Shown here: positions 51,575 to 61,712 of the stretch, in pieces | How positions within the stretch are numbered: position 1 is the first letter of the stretch | How the letters are laid out: every line of letters starts with the position of its first letter | Origin: Bradyrhizobium sp. AZCC 1719 | GTDB taxonomy: Bacteria > Pseudomonadota > Alphaproteobacteria > Rhizobiales > Xanthobacteraceae | Direction: 5' to 3' | DNA length: 64,000 nt | Assembly: GCF_036924525.1 (NCBI RefSeq) | Contig: NZ_JAZHRU010000001.1 | Location: forward strand, 5,919,001-5,983,000 | Translations under genes and position numbers: made by a program | The notes under the pieces: generated by a model | What the model saw: only the letters and a program-made list of their open reading frames with translations | What the model was told of the DNA's origin: nothing | Databases searched by the model: none

Positions 51575-52177
51575 TCACGGCTTCTCCGCCTGCCTGCCTA
51601 GATCGCGGTTGTCGACGTAGCGGATCGCAATCGGCCGCCCGGCAAGCGCGCCGCCAAGCCCGGACGTGAACTTGAGCGGAGTGCAGCCTGCAAGCGACGC
51701 GTTGATCGCTTTCAAATAGGTAGCGCGGGTGTCGGCCGGGACGCCTGCCGTGGCATAGGTCAGGCGGGGCGTAGCGATGATCTCGCCCGAGCGCGTGAAG
51801 CTGAACCGAACCGACATCTGCATGCCCTGGCGCGCGATGTCGGAAGGCGGCGGCGACCAACAGGAGCGCAACGCCGCAAAGAGGTCGCCGATCGTATCCA
51901 GATCATGATCGGGCTTCCGGTATTTCGCGGCCTGATCCTGTGGCGGCACGCTTTCGATCGTGAGTTGCAGATTCTGGCCGTACGGATAATCGATCTCGGG
52001 AATACAGGGACCTTCGTTGAACACGCTGCAAAATGACGGCGTGCACGGCTGGCCGTCGAGCACGCTGCAGGGCGCGTGCGAAAACGGCGTGGCGTCGATC
52101 TGGCGCCTCGACTGGGCGTCGGCGGCGCTCATCCCGACGAATGTGGTGATCAGGCAGACGATGATGCTCCGGAACAT
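51575..52177 (-). CDS. Secreted Cys-containing protein with TonB-like C-terminus
   Basis: 200 residues: signal peptide to SAADA (about 21), then a Cys-rich stretch (HAPCSVLDGQPCTPSFCSVF, then NEGPCIPE), then a domain MQMSVRFSFTRSGEIIATPRL that resembles the C-terminal fold of TonB/TolA-like proteins. It is transcribed alone downstream of the TetR gene. Periplasmic; exact role unknown. Confidence 0.7.
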   Translation of the reverse strand: MFRSIIVCLITTFVGMSAADAQSRRQIDATPFSHAPCSVLDGQPCTPSFCSVFNEGPCIPEIDYPYGQNLQLTIESVPPQDQAAKYRKPDHDLDTIGDLFAALRSCWSPPPSDIARQGMQMSVRFSFTRSGEIIATPRLTYATAGVPADTRATYLKAINASLAGCTPLKFTSGLGGALAGRPIAIRYVDNRDLGRQAEKP

Positions 52178-52249
52178 GCGGCCCTAAGTCCTAAAAGGCG
52201 ACCCAACTAAGCTGATGCGCGCTTCGTCCCGTAGCAAGGCGGACGGTGT

Positions 52250-52807
52250 TCACATCCCTGCGTTCATGGCGGACAGTTCCGCAATCAGGGCCTTCTCGCT
52301 GGGCTGGTCGAGGACGCCGGCCGTATAGAGCGAGATGCCGCCATAGAGCGTGATGTAGACCTTCATCACCGCGCGGCGACGCTCGGCCGGGCTCTCGATA
52401 TCCTGGCAGAATATCCGCATGGCCTGGGCGATGACCTTATGAACCGCGGCCTGCAGCGGCGGATTGTGCTTCATGGTGGCGTGCGGGCGGCTGGTCATCA
52501 GGGCGTACAGCGCGCGGTTGGCGAGCGCGAAGCGGACATATTTCGCGGTGTAGTCCTGTGGCGTCTCTGCCTTGACGAGGATGGCGGCGAGCCGCGTGTA
52601 GGCCTCGGCCGCGACCGCGTCGAGCAGCGCTTCGCGGTCAGCGAAATGATTGTACAGCGATCGATGCGCGACGCCGACGGCCTCCGCGACCTCGCGCAGG
52701 CTCAATTGCTCATGGCCGGCCGCGGCCACCAGGCGGGTGGCGGCCTTCAGCGCTTCGGATTTCAGATTGCCATGGCGATAGGTCGCCCGGCGCGGCTTTG
52801 CGGTCAT
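52250..52807 (-). CDS. TetR family regulator (downstream of enoyl-CoA hydratase)
   Basis: 185 residues from the ATG of MTAKPRRATYRHGNLKSEAL with GAAGGGGAC upstream; the longer frame upstream is less likely. Helix-turn-helix LSLREVAEAVGVAHRSLYNHFADREALLD is clear TetR type. It lies 59 bp after the enoyl-CoA hydratase gene in the same direction. The operator pair upstream of that gene is a good candidate for its target. Confidence 0.9.
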   Translation of the reverse strand: MTAKPRRATYRHGNLKSEALKAATRLVAAAGHEQLSLREVAEAVGVAHRSLYNHFADREALLDAVAAEAYTRLAAILVKAETPQDYTAKYVRFALANRALYALMTSRPHATMKHNPPLQAAVHKVIAQAMRIFCQDIESPAERRRAVMKVYITLYGGISLYTAGVLDQPSEKALIAELSAMNAGM

Positions 52808-52866
52808 GTCCCCTTCATACAAAGGCATGAGACGCAACGCCACTGCCGGGCGACCGAAGCTTTCCG

Positions 52867-53592
52867 TCAGGCCGATACTCGTTTGGCAACGCGGTCCTCG
52901 CCATACTGTGGCGTAATGTCCTCGTCGATCATGGCGCGGATCATCTTGATCACATCTCCGCGCGCCCGCGCCTTGGTGGCGGCATGGGCGGCCATGTTGA
53001 GCGTGGCGAGCGCCTGTGCGGTCTCCTCGGCGCTGCGCTCCAGCGCATCCGCCGGGACGATGCGGTCAAAGAAGCCGGCGGTGACGGCCTCCGTTGGGCC
53101 GAACATTTCCGCGGTCATTACCGCCCTGCTGAAATAGGCCGGTGTCAGCCGCTGCCGTGCGATCTCGATCGCAAAACGCGGCACGGTGAGCCCGATCGCG
53201 ACCTCGTTCATGCCGATCCGGTAGTCGCCCTCGGCGGCAATGCGGTGGTCGCTGGACATGATGAGGAAGGCCCCCATCGGGTAGGCGTTGCCCTGGCAGG
53301 CCGCCACCACCGGCGTCGGGAACGAAAGGATGCGCAAGGCCAGTTCCGCGCCCGCTTTCACCATCAGATATTGGTCCTGGGCGCTGCCCTTGGCGAAGAC
53401 GTTGAGGTCGAATCCCCCTGAAAAATGCTTTCCCCGCGCCTTCAGGATCACCACCGTCTTGTCCTTTTCCGCCTGATCGAAGGCCGCATGCAGGGCGTTG
53501 AGCATGGCAAGCGACATCACATTGGCCTTGCCATCGTCGATCACGATGGTGCCAACCGGGCCGGAACGGGAATAGGTTGCGAGATCAGTCAT
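52867..53592 (-). CDS. Enoyl-CoA hydratase/isomerase (crotonase family)
   Basis: 241 residues; crotonase oxyanion-hole motif KGKHFSGGFDLN-like (ARGKHFSGGFDLNVF) and the CoA-binding CQGNAYPMGAFLIMSSDHRIA. The catalytic Glu region is not obviously standard (EVAIGLTVPRFA), so the exact reaction is open. GGGAGACC lies before the ATG. Likely regulated by the downstream TetR. Confidence 0.88.
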   Translation of the reverse strand: MTDLATYSRSGPVGTIVIDDGKANVMSLAMLNALHAAFDQAEKDKTVVILKARGKHFSGGFDLNVFAKGSAQDQYLMVKAGAELALRILSFPTPVVAACQGNAYPMGAFLIMSSDHRIAAEGDYRIGMNEVAIGLTVPRFAIEIARQRLTPAYFSRAVMTAEMFGPTEAVTAGFFDRIVPADALERSAEETAQALATLNMAAHAATKARARGDVIKMIRAMIDEDITPQYGEDRVAKRVSA

Positions 53593-53614
53593 GGGCGGTC
53601 TCCCTTTTTAAAAA

Positions 53615-53694
53615 GCATCCAATGGATACTTCCTGACGCGGCAGAGCGGGCGCAAGGGACTTATCGAGGCTGCATGCAGGCATCCACTGGATGC
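53615..53694. promoter_or_regulatory. Pair of palindromic operators upstream of the enoyl-CoA hydratase gene
   Basis: GCATCCAATGGATAC (53615-53629, one mismatch) and the perfect GCATCCACTGGATGC (53680-53694), 65 bp centre to centre. The proximal one is 22 bp upstream of the start. Two copies of one palindrome in 80 bp are unlikely by chance and fit repression (possibly looping) by a TetR dimer. Confidence 0.65.
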
Positions 53695-53725
53695 ATGAGT
53701 GGGTGAGCAACCAGCCTCACCCCAA

Positions 53726-53830
53726 CTGTCATCGTCCGGCTCGACCGGACGATCCAGTATTCCAGAGACGTCAGTGATTTACGGATAAGCCGCGGCGTAC
53801 TGGGTCCCCCGCTTTCGCGGAGGACGACAG
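53726..53830. repeat. Palindromic repeat between the hydratase control region and prfC
   Basis: Begins CTGTCATCGTCCGG, with hairpin ATCGTCCGG-CTCGA-CCGGACGAT (53731-53753), and ends CTTTCGCGGAGGACGACAG. The right end resembles that of the repeat after purF. It may serve as a prfC terminator. Confidence 0.65.
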
Positions 53831-53859
53831 CGGAGGGTGGCGCAAAAAGCGAACCCCGC

Positions 53860-55479
53860 TTACGCCTTCTTCTTCACGTCCTTGACGTTGGAGAAGGTGA
53901 CCCCTTCGGCGCGCTCCCTGGTATAACCCAGGTAAAACTCGTTCTTGGCCATGAACACGGGATCGCCGTCGACGTCGTCGGCGATGCCCGAACCGTTGGC
54001 CGCGATGAAGGCCTCTAACTTCTTGCGGTCGTCGGACGAGACCCAGCGGGCGAGCTGGAATTCCGAAACCTCGAATTCCACCGGCAGCGAGTATTCCGCG
54101 TCTAACCGCGCCTTCAACACGTCGAGTTGCAGCGGACCGACGACGCCGACCAGCGCCGGTGCGCCGTCGCGGGGCCGGAACACCTGCACCACGCCCTCTT
54201 CCGACATCTGCTGCAGCGCCTCTTTCAGCTTCTTGGCCTTCATCGCGTCGGTGAGCCGAACGCGGCGGACGATTTCCGGCGCAAAACTCGGGACGCCGAC
54301 GAAGGTGATGTCCTCACCTTCCGTCAGCGTATCGCCGATCCGCAAGGTACCGTGGTTCGGAATGCCAACGACGTCGCCGGCAAAGGCTTCATCGGCCACC
54401 GAGCGGTCCTGCGCGAAGAAGAACTGCGGCGACGACAGCGACATGTTCTTGCCGGTCCGCACCAGCTTCGCTTTCATGCCGCGGCTGAGCTTGCCGGAAC
54501 ACAGCCGCGCGAACGCGATGCGGTCGCGGTGGTTCGGATCCATATTGGCCTGGATCTTGAACACGAAGGCGCTCATGCGCGGCTCGGCTGCTTCGACCTT
54601 GCGCAAATTGCTGTCCTGCGCCCGCGGCGCCGGCGCGAACTTGCCAAGACCTTCCAGCAAGTCGCCGACACCGAAATTGCGCAGCGCGCTGCCGAAATAG
54701 ACCGGCGTCAGGTGGCCCTCGCGAAACGCGTCCAGCTCGAACGGCTTGCAGGCTTCCGACACCAGCGCGAGTTCGTCCTTGATCTCAGCGACGTCGAGAT
54801 TGGGATTGCGGCCGGCAAGATCGGCGATATCGATCTGCTCGGTCGCGCCGGTCTTGGCGCCACCGCCTTCGAGCAGGCGCACGCCGCCGTTCACGACGTC
54901 GTAGGTGCCGAGGAAGTCGCGGCCGCGGCCGACCGGCCAGGTCATCGGCGTGGTGTCGAGCGCCAGCGTCTTTTCGATCTCGTCTAGCAGTTCGAACGTG
55001 TCGCGGCTCTCGCGGTCCATCTTGTTGATGAAGGTGATGATCGGAATGTCGCGCAGCCGGCACACCTCGAACAGCTTTCGCGTCCGGGCCTCGATGCCCT
55101 TGGCGGCGTCGATCACCATGACGGCGGAATCGACCGCGGTCAGCGTCCGGTAGGTGTCTTCCGAGAAGTCTTCGTGGCCCGGCGTGTCCAGCAGGTTGAA
55201 GACGAGGCCTTCGAATTCAAACGTCATCACCGAGGTCACGACCGAGATGCCGCGCTCGCGCTCGATCTTCATCCAGTCGGAACGGGTATTGCGCCGCTCG
55301 CCCTTAGCCTTGACCTGGCCCGCCAAGTTGATGGCGCCGCCGAACAGCAGCAGCTTTTCCGTCAGCGTGGTCTTGCCGGCGTCCGGGTGGGAGATGATCG
55401 CAAACGTGCGCCGCCGCGCCACTTCATCTGAGAGCGGCGAGCGGGACGGCGATTCGGCAGTGACGGCAATGTCGGACAT
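53860..55479 (-). CDS. prfC: Peptide chain release factor 3
   Basis: Translational GTPase that recycles RF1/RF2. G1 [14 protein letters not shown] near 43-56, [23 protein letters not shown]; 539 residues. The start is the ATG of [10 protein letters not shown]; the frame extends 13 codons upstream without resemblance. No strong ribosome site is seen. Divergent from the riboswitch-controlled SMR gene. Confidence 0.96.
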   Translation of the reverse strand: MSDIAVTAESPSRSPLSDEVARRRTFAIISHPDAGKTTLTEKLLLFGGAINLAGQVKAKGERRNTRSDWMKIERERGISVVTSVMTFEFEGLVFNLLDTPGHEDFSEDTYRTLTAVDSAVMVIDAAKGIEARTRKLFEVCRLRDIPIITFINKMDRESRDTFELLDEIEKTLALDTTPMTWPVGRGRDFLGTYDVVNGGVRLLEGGGAKTGATEQIDIADLAGRNPNLDVAEIKDELALVSEACKPFELDAFREGHLTPVYFGSALRNFGVGDLLEGLGKFAPAPRAQDSNLRKVEAAEPRMSAFVFKIQANMDPNHRDRIAFARLCSGKLSRGMKAKLVRTGKNMSLSSPQFFFAQDRSVADEAFAGDVVGIPNHGTLRIGDTLTEGEDITFVGVPSFAPEIVRRVRLTDAMKAKKLKEALQQMSEEGVVQVFRPRDGAPALVGVVGPLQLDVLKARLDAEYSLPVEFEVSEFQLARWVSSDDRKKLEAFIAANGSGIADDVDGDPVFMAKNEFYLGYTRERAEGVTFSNVKDVKKKA

Positions 55480-55567
55480 GAGGCTGGAGCGTTTGGCAGG
55501 GAAAACGGGGCTAATCAAGCCTCATTTGGTGATTGCGGACGCTGCTGGCCAGTCCCATATCCGTCGC

Positions 55568-55617
55568 GGAAGGACGGCCTTCCAATTCGCAGGGCTCATC
55601 CGCGGGGACGACCCTGC
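55568..55617 (+). ncRNA. Guanidine-II (mini-ykkC) riboswitch
   Basis: Two adjacent hairpins with the diagnostic ACGR tetraloops: GGAAGG-ACGG-CCTTCC (55568-55583) and GCGGGG-ACGA-CCCTGC (55602-55617, one G-U pair), 18 nt apart. The second ends 8 nt before GGAGG (55626-55630), the ribosome site of the SMR gene. In known cases guanidinium binding to the paired loops frees the ribosome site. The gene it controls is the expected type, a guanidinium exporter. Very good match to the class. Confidence 0.88.
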
Positions 55618-55636
55618 CAGGTTTTGGAGGGTTGTC

Positions 55637-55951
55637 ATGGCGTGGATCGTATTGTTCGTCGCCGGGCTCATGGAAATAGGCTGGGCGATCGGCCTCAAAT
55701 ATACCGAGGGTTTCACGCGACTTGTTCCATCCGTCCTGACGCTCGCCTGCATGGCAGGCAGCATCGTCCTGCTCGGCCTTGCCTTGAAAGCGCTGCCGAT
55801 CGGAACCGCCTATGCCATATGGACCGGCATCGGTGCGGTCGGAACGGCAATCCTTGGTATCGCCCTGTTCGGCGAACCTGCGACCGCGGCTCGCCTCGCC
55901 TGCATCGGACTGATCGTGGCCGGCATTGTCGGGCTCAAGCTGGTCACCTGA
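55637..55951 (+). CDS. SMR-family guanidinium exporter (SugE/Gdx type)
   Basis: 104 residues, four membrane helices. The N-terminal [21 protein letters not shown] has the conserved membrane Glu13 and the W-x-x-GLKYT pattern of SugE/Gdx rather than EmrE (which has YLK in the same place). The [21 protein letters not shown] block is conserved. GGAGG lies 6 bp upstream of the ATG. It is under the guanidine-II riboswitch, so its substrate is very probably guanidinium. Confidence 0.92.
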   Translation: MAWIVLFVAGLMEIGWAIGLKYTEGFTRLVPSVLTLACMAGSIVLLGLALKALPIGTAYAIWTGIGAVGTAILGIALFGEPATAARLACIGLIVAGIVGLKLVT

Positions 55952-56956
<1,005 letters not shown>

Positions 56957-56971
56957 TGAATTGGCCCTGCC

Positions 56972-57622
56972 CTATACCTGTTCGATCACGATCGAGTTGA
57001 TCTCGTTGGCGACGTCGTCGAAGCGATCGGACACCTTTTCGAGATGCTTGTAGATCTCGGCGCCGACGACGAAATCCATCGAATTGCCGTTGCGATGCTT
57101 GAGAAACAGCTCCTTCAACCCGATGTCGTGGAGATCGTCGATACGACCCTCCAGCTTTCCGATTTCCTCGGTAATGGCGGTCAGCATCGCGACGTTACTC
57201 CCGATCGACTTCATCAGGGGAAGCGCGCGGCTGACCAGATTGGCGCACTCGACCAACAGCGTGGCTATTTCGCGCATCGGAGGCTCGAACGTTCGGACCT
57301 CGAACAGCACCACCGCCTTCGCGGTCTGCTGCATCTGGTCGATCGCGTCGTCCATCGACGTGATCAGATTCTTGATGTCGCCGCGGTCGAACGGGGTAAT
57401 GAAGGTGCGGCGGACCGCGGTCAGGACCTCGCGGGTGATGCCGTCGGCGTCGTGTTCGAACTGATTGACTCGCTGGCAGAATACCGGCGTCTCCTCGCCG
57501 CCGCGCATCATGTCCTGCAACGCCAGCGCGCCCTGCACGACCGTCTGGGCGTGGCGGGCAAATAAGTCAAAAAACCGCTCCTCCTTGGGCAAAAAGGCAC
57601 GAAACCAGCGCAGCATGGGCAT
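56972..57622 (-). CDS. DUF47 (PhoU-like) protein, Pit accessory
   Basis: 216 residues, all-helical; contains FCQRVNQFEHDADGITREVL and ITSMDDAIDQMQQTAKAV with the ExxxD-type metal sites of PhoU-like proteins, and AEIYKHLEKVSDRFDDVANEI. Start Met1 or Met3 (MLRWF). Family members regulate the adjacent Pit transporter. A 146-bp gap separates it from livM. Confidence 0.92.
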   Translation of the reverse strand: MPMLRWFRAFLPKEERFFDLFARHAQTVVQGALALQDMMRGGEETPVFCQRVNQFEHDADGITREVLTAVRRTFITPFDRGDIKNLITSMDDAIDQMQQTAKAVVLFEVRTFEPPMREIATLLVECANLVSRALPLMKSIGSNVAMLTAITEEIGKLEGRIDDLHDIGLKELFLKHRNGNSMDFVVGAEIYKHLEKVSDRFDDVANEINSIVIEQV

Positions 57623-57768
57623 TTTTCCGTCGTACAGAAACAGCCGCGGAGCGGGCTGTCACAAAACTGTCATAGACCATTCGAGGGAAAAGCGCGCGAC
57701 GTCGGGCCCCGGGAACCGGATCATCCACCGCTTTGTGGCACCGAAAACTGCGCCAAAACCCGCCGTTT

Positions 57769-58737
57769 TTACAGGGATCGGCGGAAATAACGCGCGATCT
57801 CGCCGATGATGCCCCGGCGGAACGTCAACACGCAGGCCACGAAGATGACGCCCTGGATCACCGTCACCCATTGGCCGAAGCCGGCCAGATATTGCTGCAT
57901 GGCGATGATAACGAAGGCCCCGACGACCGGACCAAACACCGTGCCGAGGCCGCCGACCAGCGTCATCAGCACGATTTCACCCGACATCGTCCAGTGCACG
58001 TCGGTGAGCGAAGCGTTCTGCGCCACGAACACCTTCAGCGAGCCGGCAAAGCCCGCAATCGTTCCAGAGAGGATGAAAGCGACCAGCTTGTACTGGTCAG
58101 TCTTGTAGCCCAGCGAGATCGCGCGCTGCTCGTTCTCCCGGATCGACTTCAGCACCTCTCCGAATGGCGAGTTGATGGTGCGGTAGATCAGGAGGAAGCC
58201 GCCGAGGAACCCGGCGAGCACCACGTAGTAAAGCACCGTCGGCCTGGAGAGATCGAATATTCCAAACAGGTAGCCCTGCGGAATGCCCTGGATGCCGTCC
58301 TCGCCATGCGTGAACGGCGCCTGCAGATAGATAAAATACAGGAGCTGCGAGAGCGCCAGCGTGATCATCGAAAAGTAGATGCCCTGGCGGCGGATCGAGA
58401 TGAAGCCGGTGACGACTGAAAGCGCGGCGGCGCCGGCGACGCCGACCAGAATTCCGACTTCCGGCGTTACACCCCAGACCTTGAGCGCATGCGCCGAGCA
58501 GTAGCCCGCGGTCCCCAGGAACATGGCGTGGCCGAACGACAGCAGGCCGCCATAGCCGATCAGGAGGTTGAAAGCGCAAGCAAGCAGCGCGAAGCACAGC
58601 GCCTGCATCACGAAGAACGGATAGATGCCCGTCATGGGTACGAGCCCCAGCAGCACCGCCATCCCGGCGAACACAATCATTTCGTCGCGCATCGCTTGCG
58701 GCGTTACCGGCAGTGTGTCGTCAGTCAATGCGCTCAT
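57769..58737 (-). CDS. livM: Branched-chain amino acid ABC permease LivM-type
   Basis: 322 residues, about ten membrane segments; LLIGYGGLLSFGHAMFLGTAGY and GGLGTVFGPVVGAFVI are typical of LivM. Starts 1 bp after the livH stop. Last gene of the operon. Partner of LivH in the import channel. Confidence 0.93.
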   Translation of the reverse strand: MSALTDDTLPVTPQAMRDEMIVFAGMAVLLGLVPMTGIYPFFVMQALCFALLACAFNLLIGYGGLLSFGHAMFLGTAGYCSAHALKVWGVTPEVGILVGVAGAAALSVVTGFISIRRQGIYFSMITLALSQLLYFIYLQAPFTHGEDGIQGIPQGYLFGIFDLSRPTVLYYVVLAGFLGGFLLIYRTINSPFGEVLKSIRENEQRAISLGYKTDQYKLVAFILSGTIAGFAGSLKVFVAQNASLTDVHWTMSGEIVLMTLVGGLGTVFGPVVGAFVIIAMQQYLAGFGQWVTVIQGVIFVACVLTFRRGIIGEIARYFRRSL

Positions 58738-58738
58738 G

Positions 58739-59626
58739 TCAGGCAGCCCGTCCAGTCAGTCCCGTTGGCTTCACCAGCAACACCAGCACCATCAGGACGA
58801 ACACCACGGTGTTGGAAGCTTCGGGATAAAAATACTTGGTCAGTCCCTCGATCACGCCGAGCGCAAATCCGGTGATGATCGATCCCATGATCGATCCCAT
58901 GCCGCCGATCACCACCACCGCGAACACGACGATGATCAGGTCCGCGCCCATCAACGGCCGCACCTGGTTGATCGGCGCGGACAATACGCCGGCCAGCGCC
59001 GCCAAGCCGACGCCGAGGCCGTAGGTCAGCGTGATCATCCTGGGCACGTTGATGCCGAATGCGCGCACCAGGGTCGGGTTTTCAGTCGCCGCGCGCAGAT
59101 TGGCGCCGAGCCGGGTCTTCTCGATCAGGAACCAGGTGGCAAGGCACACCACGAGCGAGAACACGACGACCCAGCCGCGGTAGATCGGCAGGAACATGAA
59201 TCCGAGGTTCATGCCGCCCTGTAATCCGCGGAACCCGCCGACCTCCGGATAATCAGGAATCGCGTACGGCAGGCCGGACGAGCCGAAGTAGTTCTGGAAC
59301 ACTCCCTGCACGATCAGCGCGATGCCGAACGTCAACAACAGCCCGTAGAGGTGGTCGAGACCGGCCAGCCATTGCAGCATGGTCCGTTCGAGGATCATGC
59401 CGAAGATGCCGACGACAATCGGCGCGATGATCAGAGCCCACCAGTATCCAATCCCCGTGAGATGCAGCAGAAAATATGCGCAGAACGCGCCCATCATGTA
59501 GAGCGCACCATGGGCGAAATTGATGATGTTGAGCATGCCGAAGATCACGGCGAGCCCGAGACTGAGCAGCGCGTAGAACGATCCGTTGATCAATCCCACC
59601 AAAAGCTGGGCGTAGAGAGCTTGCAT
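58739..59626 (-). CDS. livH: Branched-chain amino acid ABC permease LivH-type
   Basis: 295 residues. The start MQALYAQLLVGLINGSFYAL is the family's usual N-terminus; the frame upstream (22 codons) is not. LGLAVIFGMLNIINFAHGALYM and GGMGSIMGSIITGFALG are diagnostic. Follows the binding-protein gene by 87 bp. Confidence 0.94.
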   Translation of the reverse strand: MQALYAQLLVGLINGSFYALLSLGLAVIFGMLNIINFAHGALYMMGAFCAYFLLHLTGIGYWWALIIAPIVVGIFGMILERTMLQWLAGLDHLYGLLLTFGIALIVQGVFQNYFGSSGLPYAIPDYPEVGGFRGLQGGMNLGFMFLPIYRGWVVVFSLVVCLATWFLIEKTRLGANLRAATENPTLVRAFGINVPRMITLTYGLGVGLAALAGVLSAPINQVRPLMGADLIIVVFAVVVIGGMGSIMGSIITGFALGVIEGLTKYFYPEASNTVVFVLMVLVLLVKPTGLTGRAA

Positions 59627-59713
59627 CGGTTTCGCACTCAATCTCGTTATGATGCGGGTTAGCTTGGGCCGCGAGAGAAGGCCCGCCGGCATGACGCCGA
59701 CGGGCCATGGTTG

Positions 59714-60931
59714 TTACTTCTTTACCAGCGGACAGGCGCTTTCCGAAAGCGGCCGGAAGGCCTGCTCGCCCGGCGTGGTGCCGATCAGCTTGTAATAGTC
59801 CCACGGTCCCTTGGATTCGGAAGGCTTCTTGACCTCGAACAGGTAGGCCGGATGAAGCTTGCGCCCGTCGGCACGGATCGTGCCCTTGCCAAACAGCGGA
59901 TCATCGGTGGGCGTTTCCTTCATTTTCGCCACCACCTTGACGCCATCGTGCGGATTGCCGCCCATTGCATCGATCGTCTTGAAATAGTGGATCAGGCCCG
60001 AATACACGCCGGCCTGCACCATCGACGGCATCGCCTTGTTCTTCATGCGCTCGGAGAAACGCTTCGAAAACGCGCGGGTGCCGTCGTTCAGATCCCAGTA
60101 GAAGGTTTCCGTGAAGTTCAGGCCCTGCGCCACCTTGAGGCCGAGGGAGTGGACGTCGTTGATGAACAGCAGCAGTCCTGCGAGTTTCTGGCCGCCCGAG
60201 ACGATGCCGAACTCCGCAGCCTGCTTGATGGTATTGGTGGTGTCGCCGCCGGCGTTCGCCATGCCGATGATCTTGGCCTTGGACGCCTGTGCCTGCAGCA
60301 GGAACGAAGAGAAGTCCGAGGAATTCAGGGGATGCCTGACGGTGCCGATAACCTTGCCGCCCGACTTCGTCACCACCGCGGACGTGTCGCGCTCCAGCGC
60401 GTGGCCGAACGCGTAGTCCGCGGTCAGGAAGTACCAGGTGTCGCCGCCGGCCTTCACCAGCGCCTGGCCGGTAGAGTTGGCGAGCATGTAGGTGTCGTAA
60501 ACCCAGTGAATGGTGTTCGGCGAACACTGCGTATTGGTGAGATCCGACGTCGCCGCGCCGGTATTGATCATGATGGCGTTCTTTTCCTTCACCAGATTGT
60601 TGACCGCCAGCGCCACGCCGGAGTTCAGCACATCCACGAAGATATCGACCTTGTCGACGTCGATCCATTGACGGGCGACGGTGGTGCCGATGTCGGGCTT
60701 GTTCTGGTGGTCGGCGGAGACGATGTCGATCTTCCAGCCCTTGGCCGCAAGCCCGGAATCCTCCACTGCCATCTGGGCGGCGACCGTCGAACCGGCGCCG
60801 CCAAGGTCGGAGTAAAGTCCGGAATTGTCGGTGAGCACACCGATCTTGACCGTCTTGTCTTGCGCCGCGGCGCTGCCTGCGGCAAGTGCCAGAGCGGTGC
60901 CGAGGAAGAGCGCTGAAATCCGATGTTTCAT
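59714..60931 (-). CDS. Branched-chain amino acid ABC substrate-binding protein
   Basis: 405 residues; signal peptide to AAAQ (about 23), then DKTVKIGVLTDNSGLYSDLGG. GGAGATACT precedes the ATG. Located between livF and livH of the operon. Close paralogue of the orphan protein at 41583-42809. LivK-like; ligand may be a branched-chain amino acid, amide or aromatic acid. Confidence 0.94.
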   Translation of the reverse strand: MKHRISALFLGTALALAAGSAAAQDKTVKIGVLTDNSGLYSDLGGAGSTVAAQMAVEDSGLAAKGWKIDIVSADHQNKPDIGTTVARQWIDVDKVDIFVDVLNSGVALAVNNLVKEKNAIMINTGAATSDLTNTQCSPNTIHWVYDTYMLANSTGQALVKAGGDTWYFLTADYAFGHALERDTSAVVTKSGGKVIGTVRHPLNSSDFSSFLLQAQASKAKIIGMANAGGDTTNTIKQAAEFGIVSGGQKLAGLLLFINDVHSLGLKVAQGLNFTETFYWDLNDGTRAFSKRFSERMKNKAMPSMVQAGVYSGLIHYFKTIDAMGGNPHDGVKVVAKMKETPTDDPLFGKGTIRADGRKLHPAYLFEVKKPSESKGPWDYYKLIGTTPGEQAFRPLSESACPLVKK

Positions 60932-60968
60932 AGTATCTCCATTATTCCAGAGTGCAGCAAAGTACCGA

Positions 60969-61712
60969 TTAAACGCCGAGATAGGTGTGGAGCTTGTCCA
61001 TATTGGCCGACAACTCCGAATTCGCAAAACCGTCGATGACCTTACCGTGCTCGACGATGTAGTAGCGGTCGGCCACCGTGGAGGCGAAGCGGAAATTCTG
61101 TTCGACGAGCAGGATGGTAAAGCCTTCCGACTTCAGCCGCGCGATGGTGTGACCGATCTGCTGGATGATGACGGGCGCCAAACCTTCGGTCGGCTCGTCC
61201 AGCATCAGAAACCGCGCGCCGGTGCGCAGGATTCTTGCGATCGCGAGCATTTGCTGCTCGCCGCCCGAGAGCTTGGTGCCCTGGCTGTTGAGGCGCTCCT
61301 TCAGGTTCGGAAACAATTCGAAGATCTGCTCGAGCGACAGCCCGCCACTGCGCACGATCGGCGGCAGCAGCAGGTTTTCGCGCACGTCGAGGCTTGCGAA
61401 AATGCCCCGCTCCTCGGGACAGAATGCGATGCCCAGGCGCGCGATCCTGTCCGACGAGGCGCGCGTGATGTCCTGACCGTTAAAGCGGATCGAACCAGTA
61501 CGCTTGCCGATAATTCCCATCACCGACTTCAGCGTCGTGGTCTTGCCGGCGCCGTTGCGGCCGAGCAGCGTGACCACCTCGCCCGCCTTCACATTGAAGT
61601 TGACGCCGTGAAGGATATGCGATTCGCCGTACCAGGCCTGCAGGTCGGAAACGGAAAGAATCTCCCCGCCCGCCGGTTTGGCGGTGGCTTCGGCCATTTT
61701 CAACTCAGGCAT
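60969..61712 (-). CDS. livF: Branched-chain amino acid ABC ATPase LivF-type
   Basis: 247 residues; Walker A LGRNGAGKTT (52-61), signature LSGGEQQMLAIARIL, Walker B FLMLDEPTEGL. Start overlaps the livG stop by 8 bases; Met6 (MAEATAK) is an alternative. Energises LivHM import. Confidence 0.95.
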   Translation of the reverse strand: MPELKMAEATAKPAGGEILSVSDLQAWYGESHILHGVNFNVKAGEVVTLLGRNGAGKTTTLKSVMGIIGKRTGSIRFNGQDITRASSDRIARLGIAFCPEERGIFASLDVRENLLLPPIVRSGGLSLEQIFELFPNLKERLNSQGTKLSGGEQQMLAIARILRTGARFLMLDEPTEGLAPVIIQQIGHTIARLKSEGFTILLVEQNFRFASTVADRYYIVEHGKVIDGFANSELSANMDKLHTYLGV

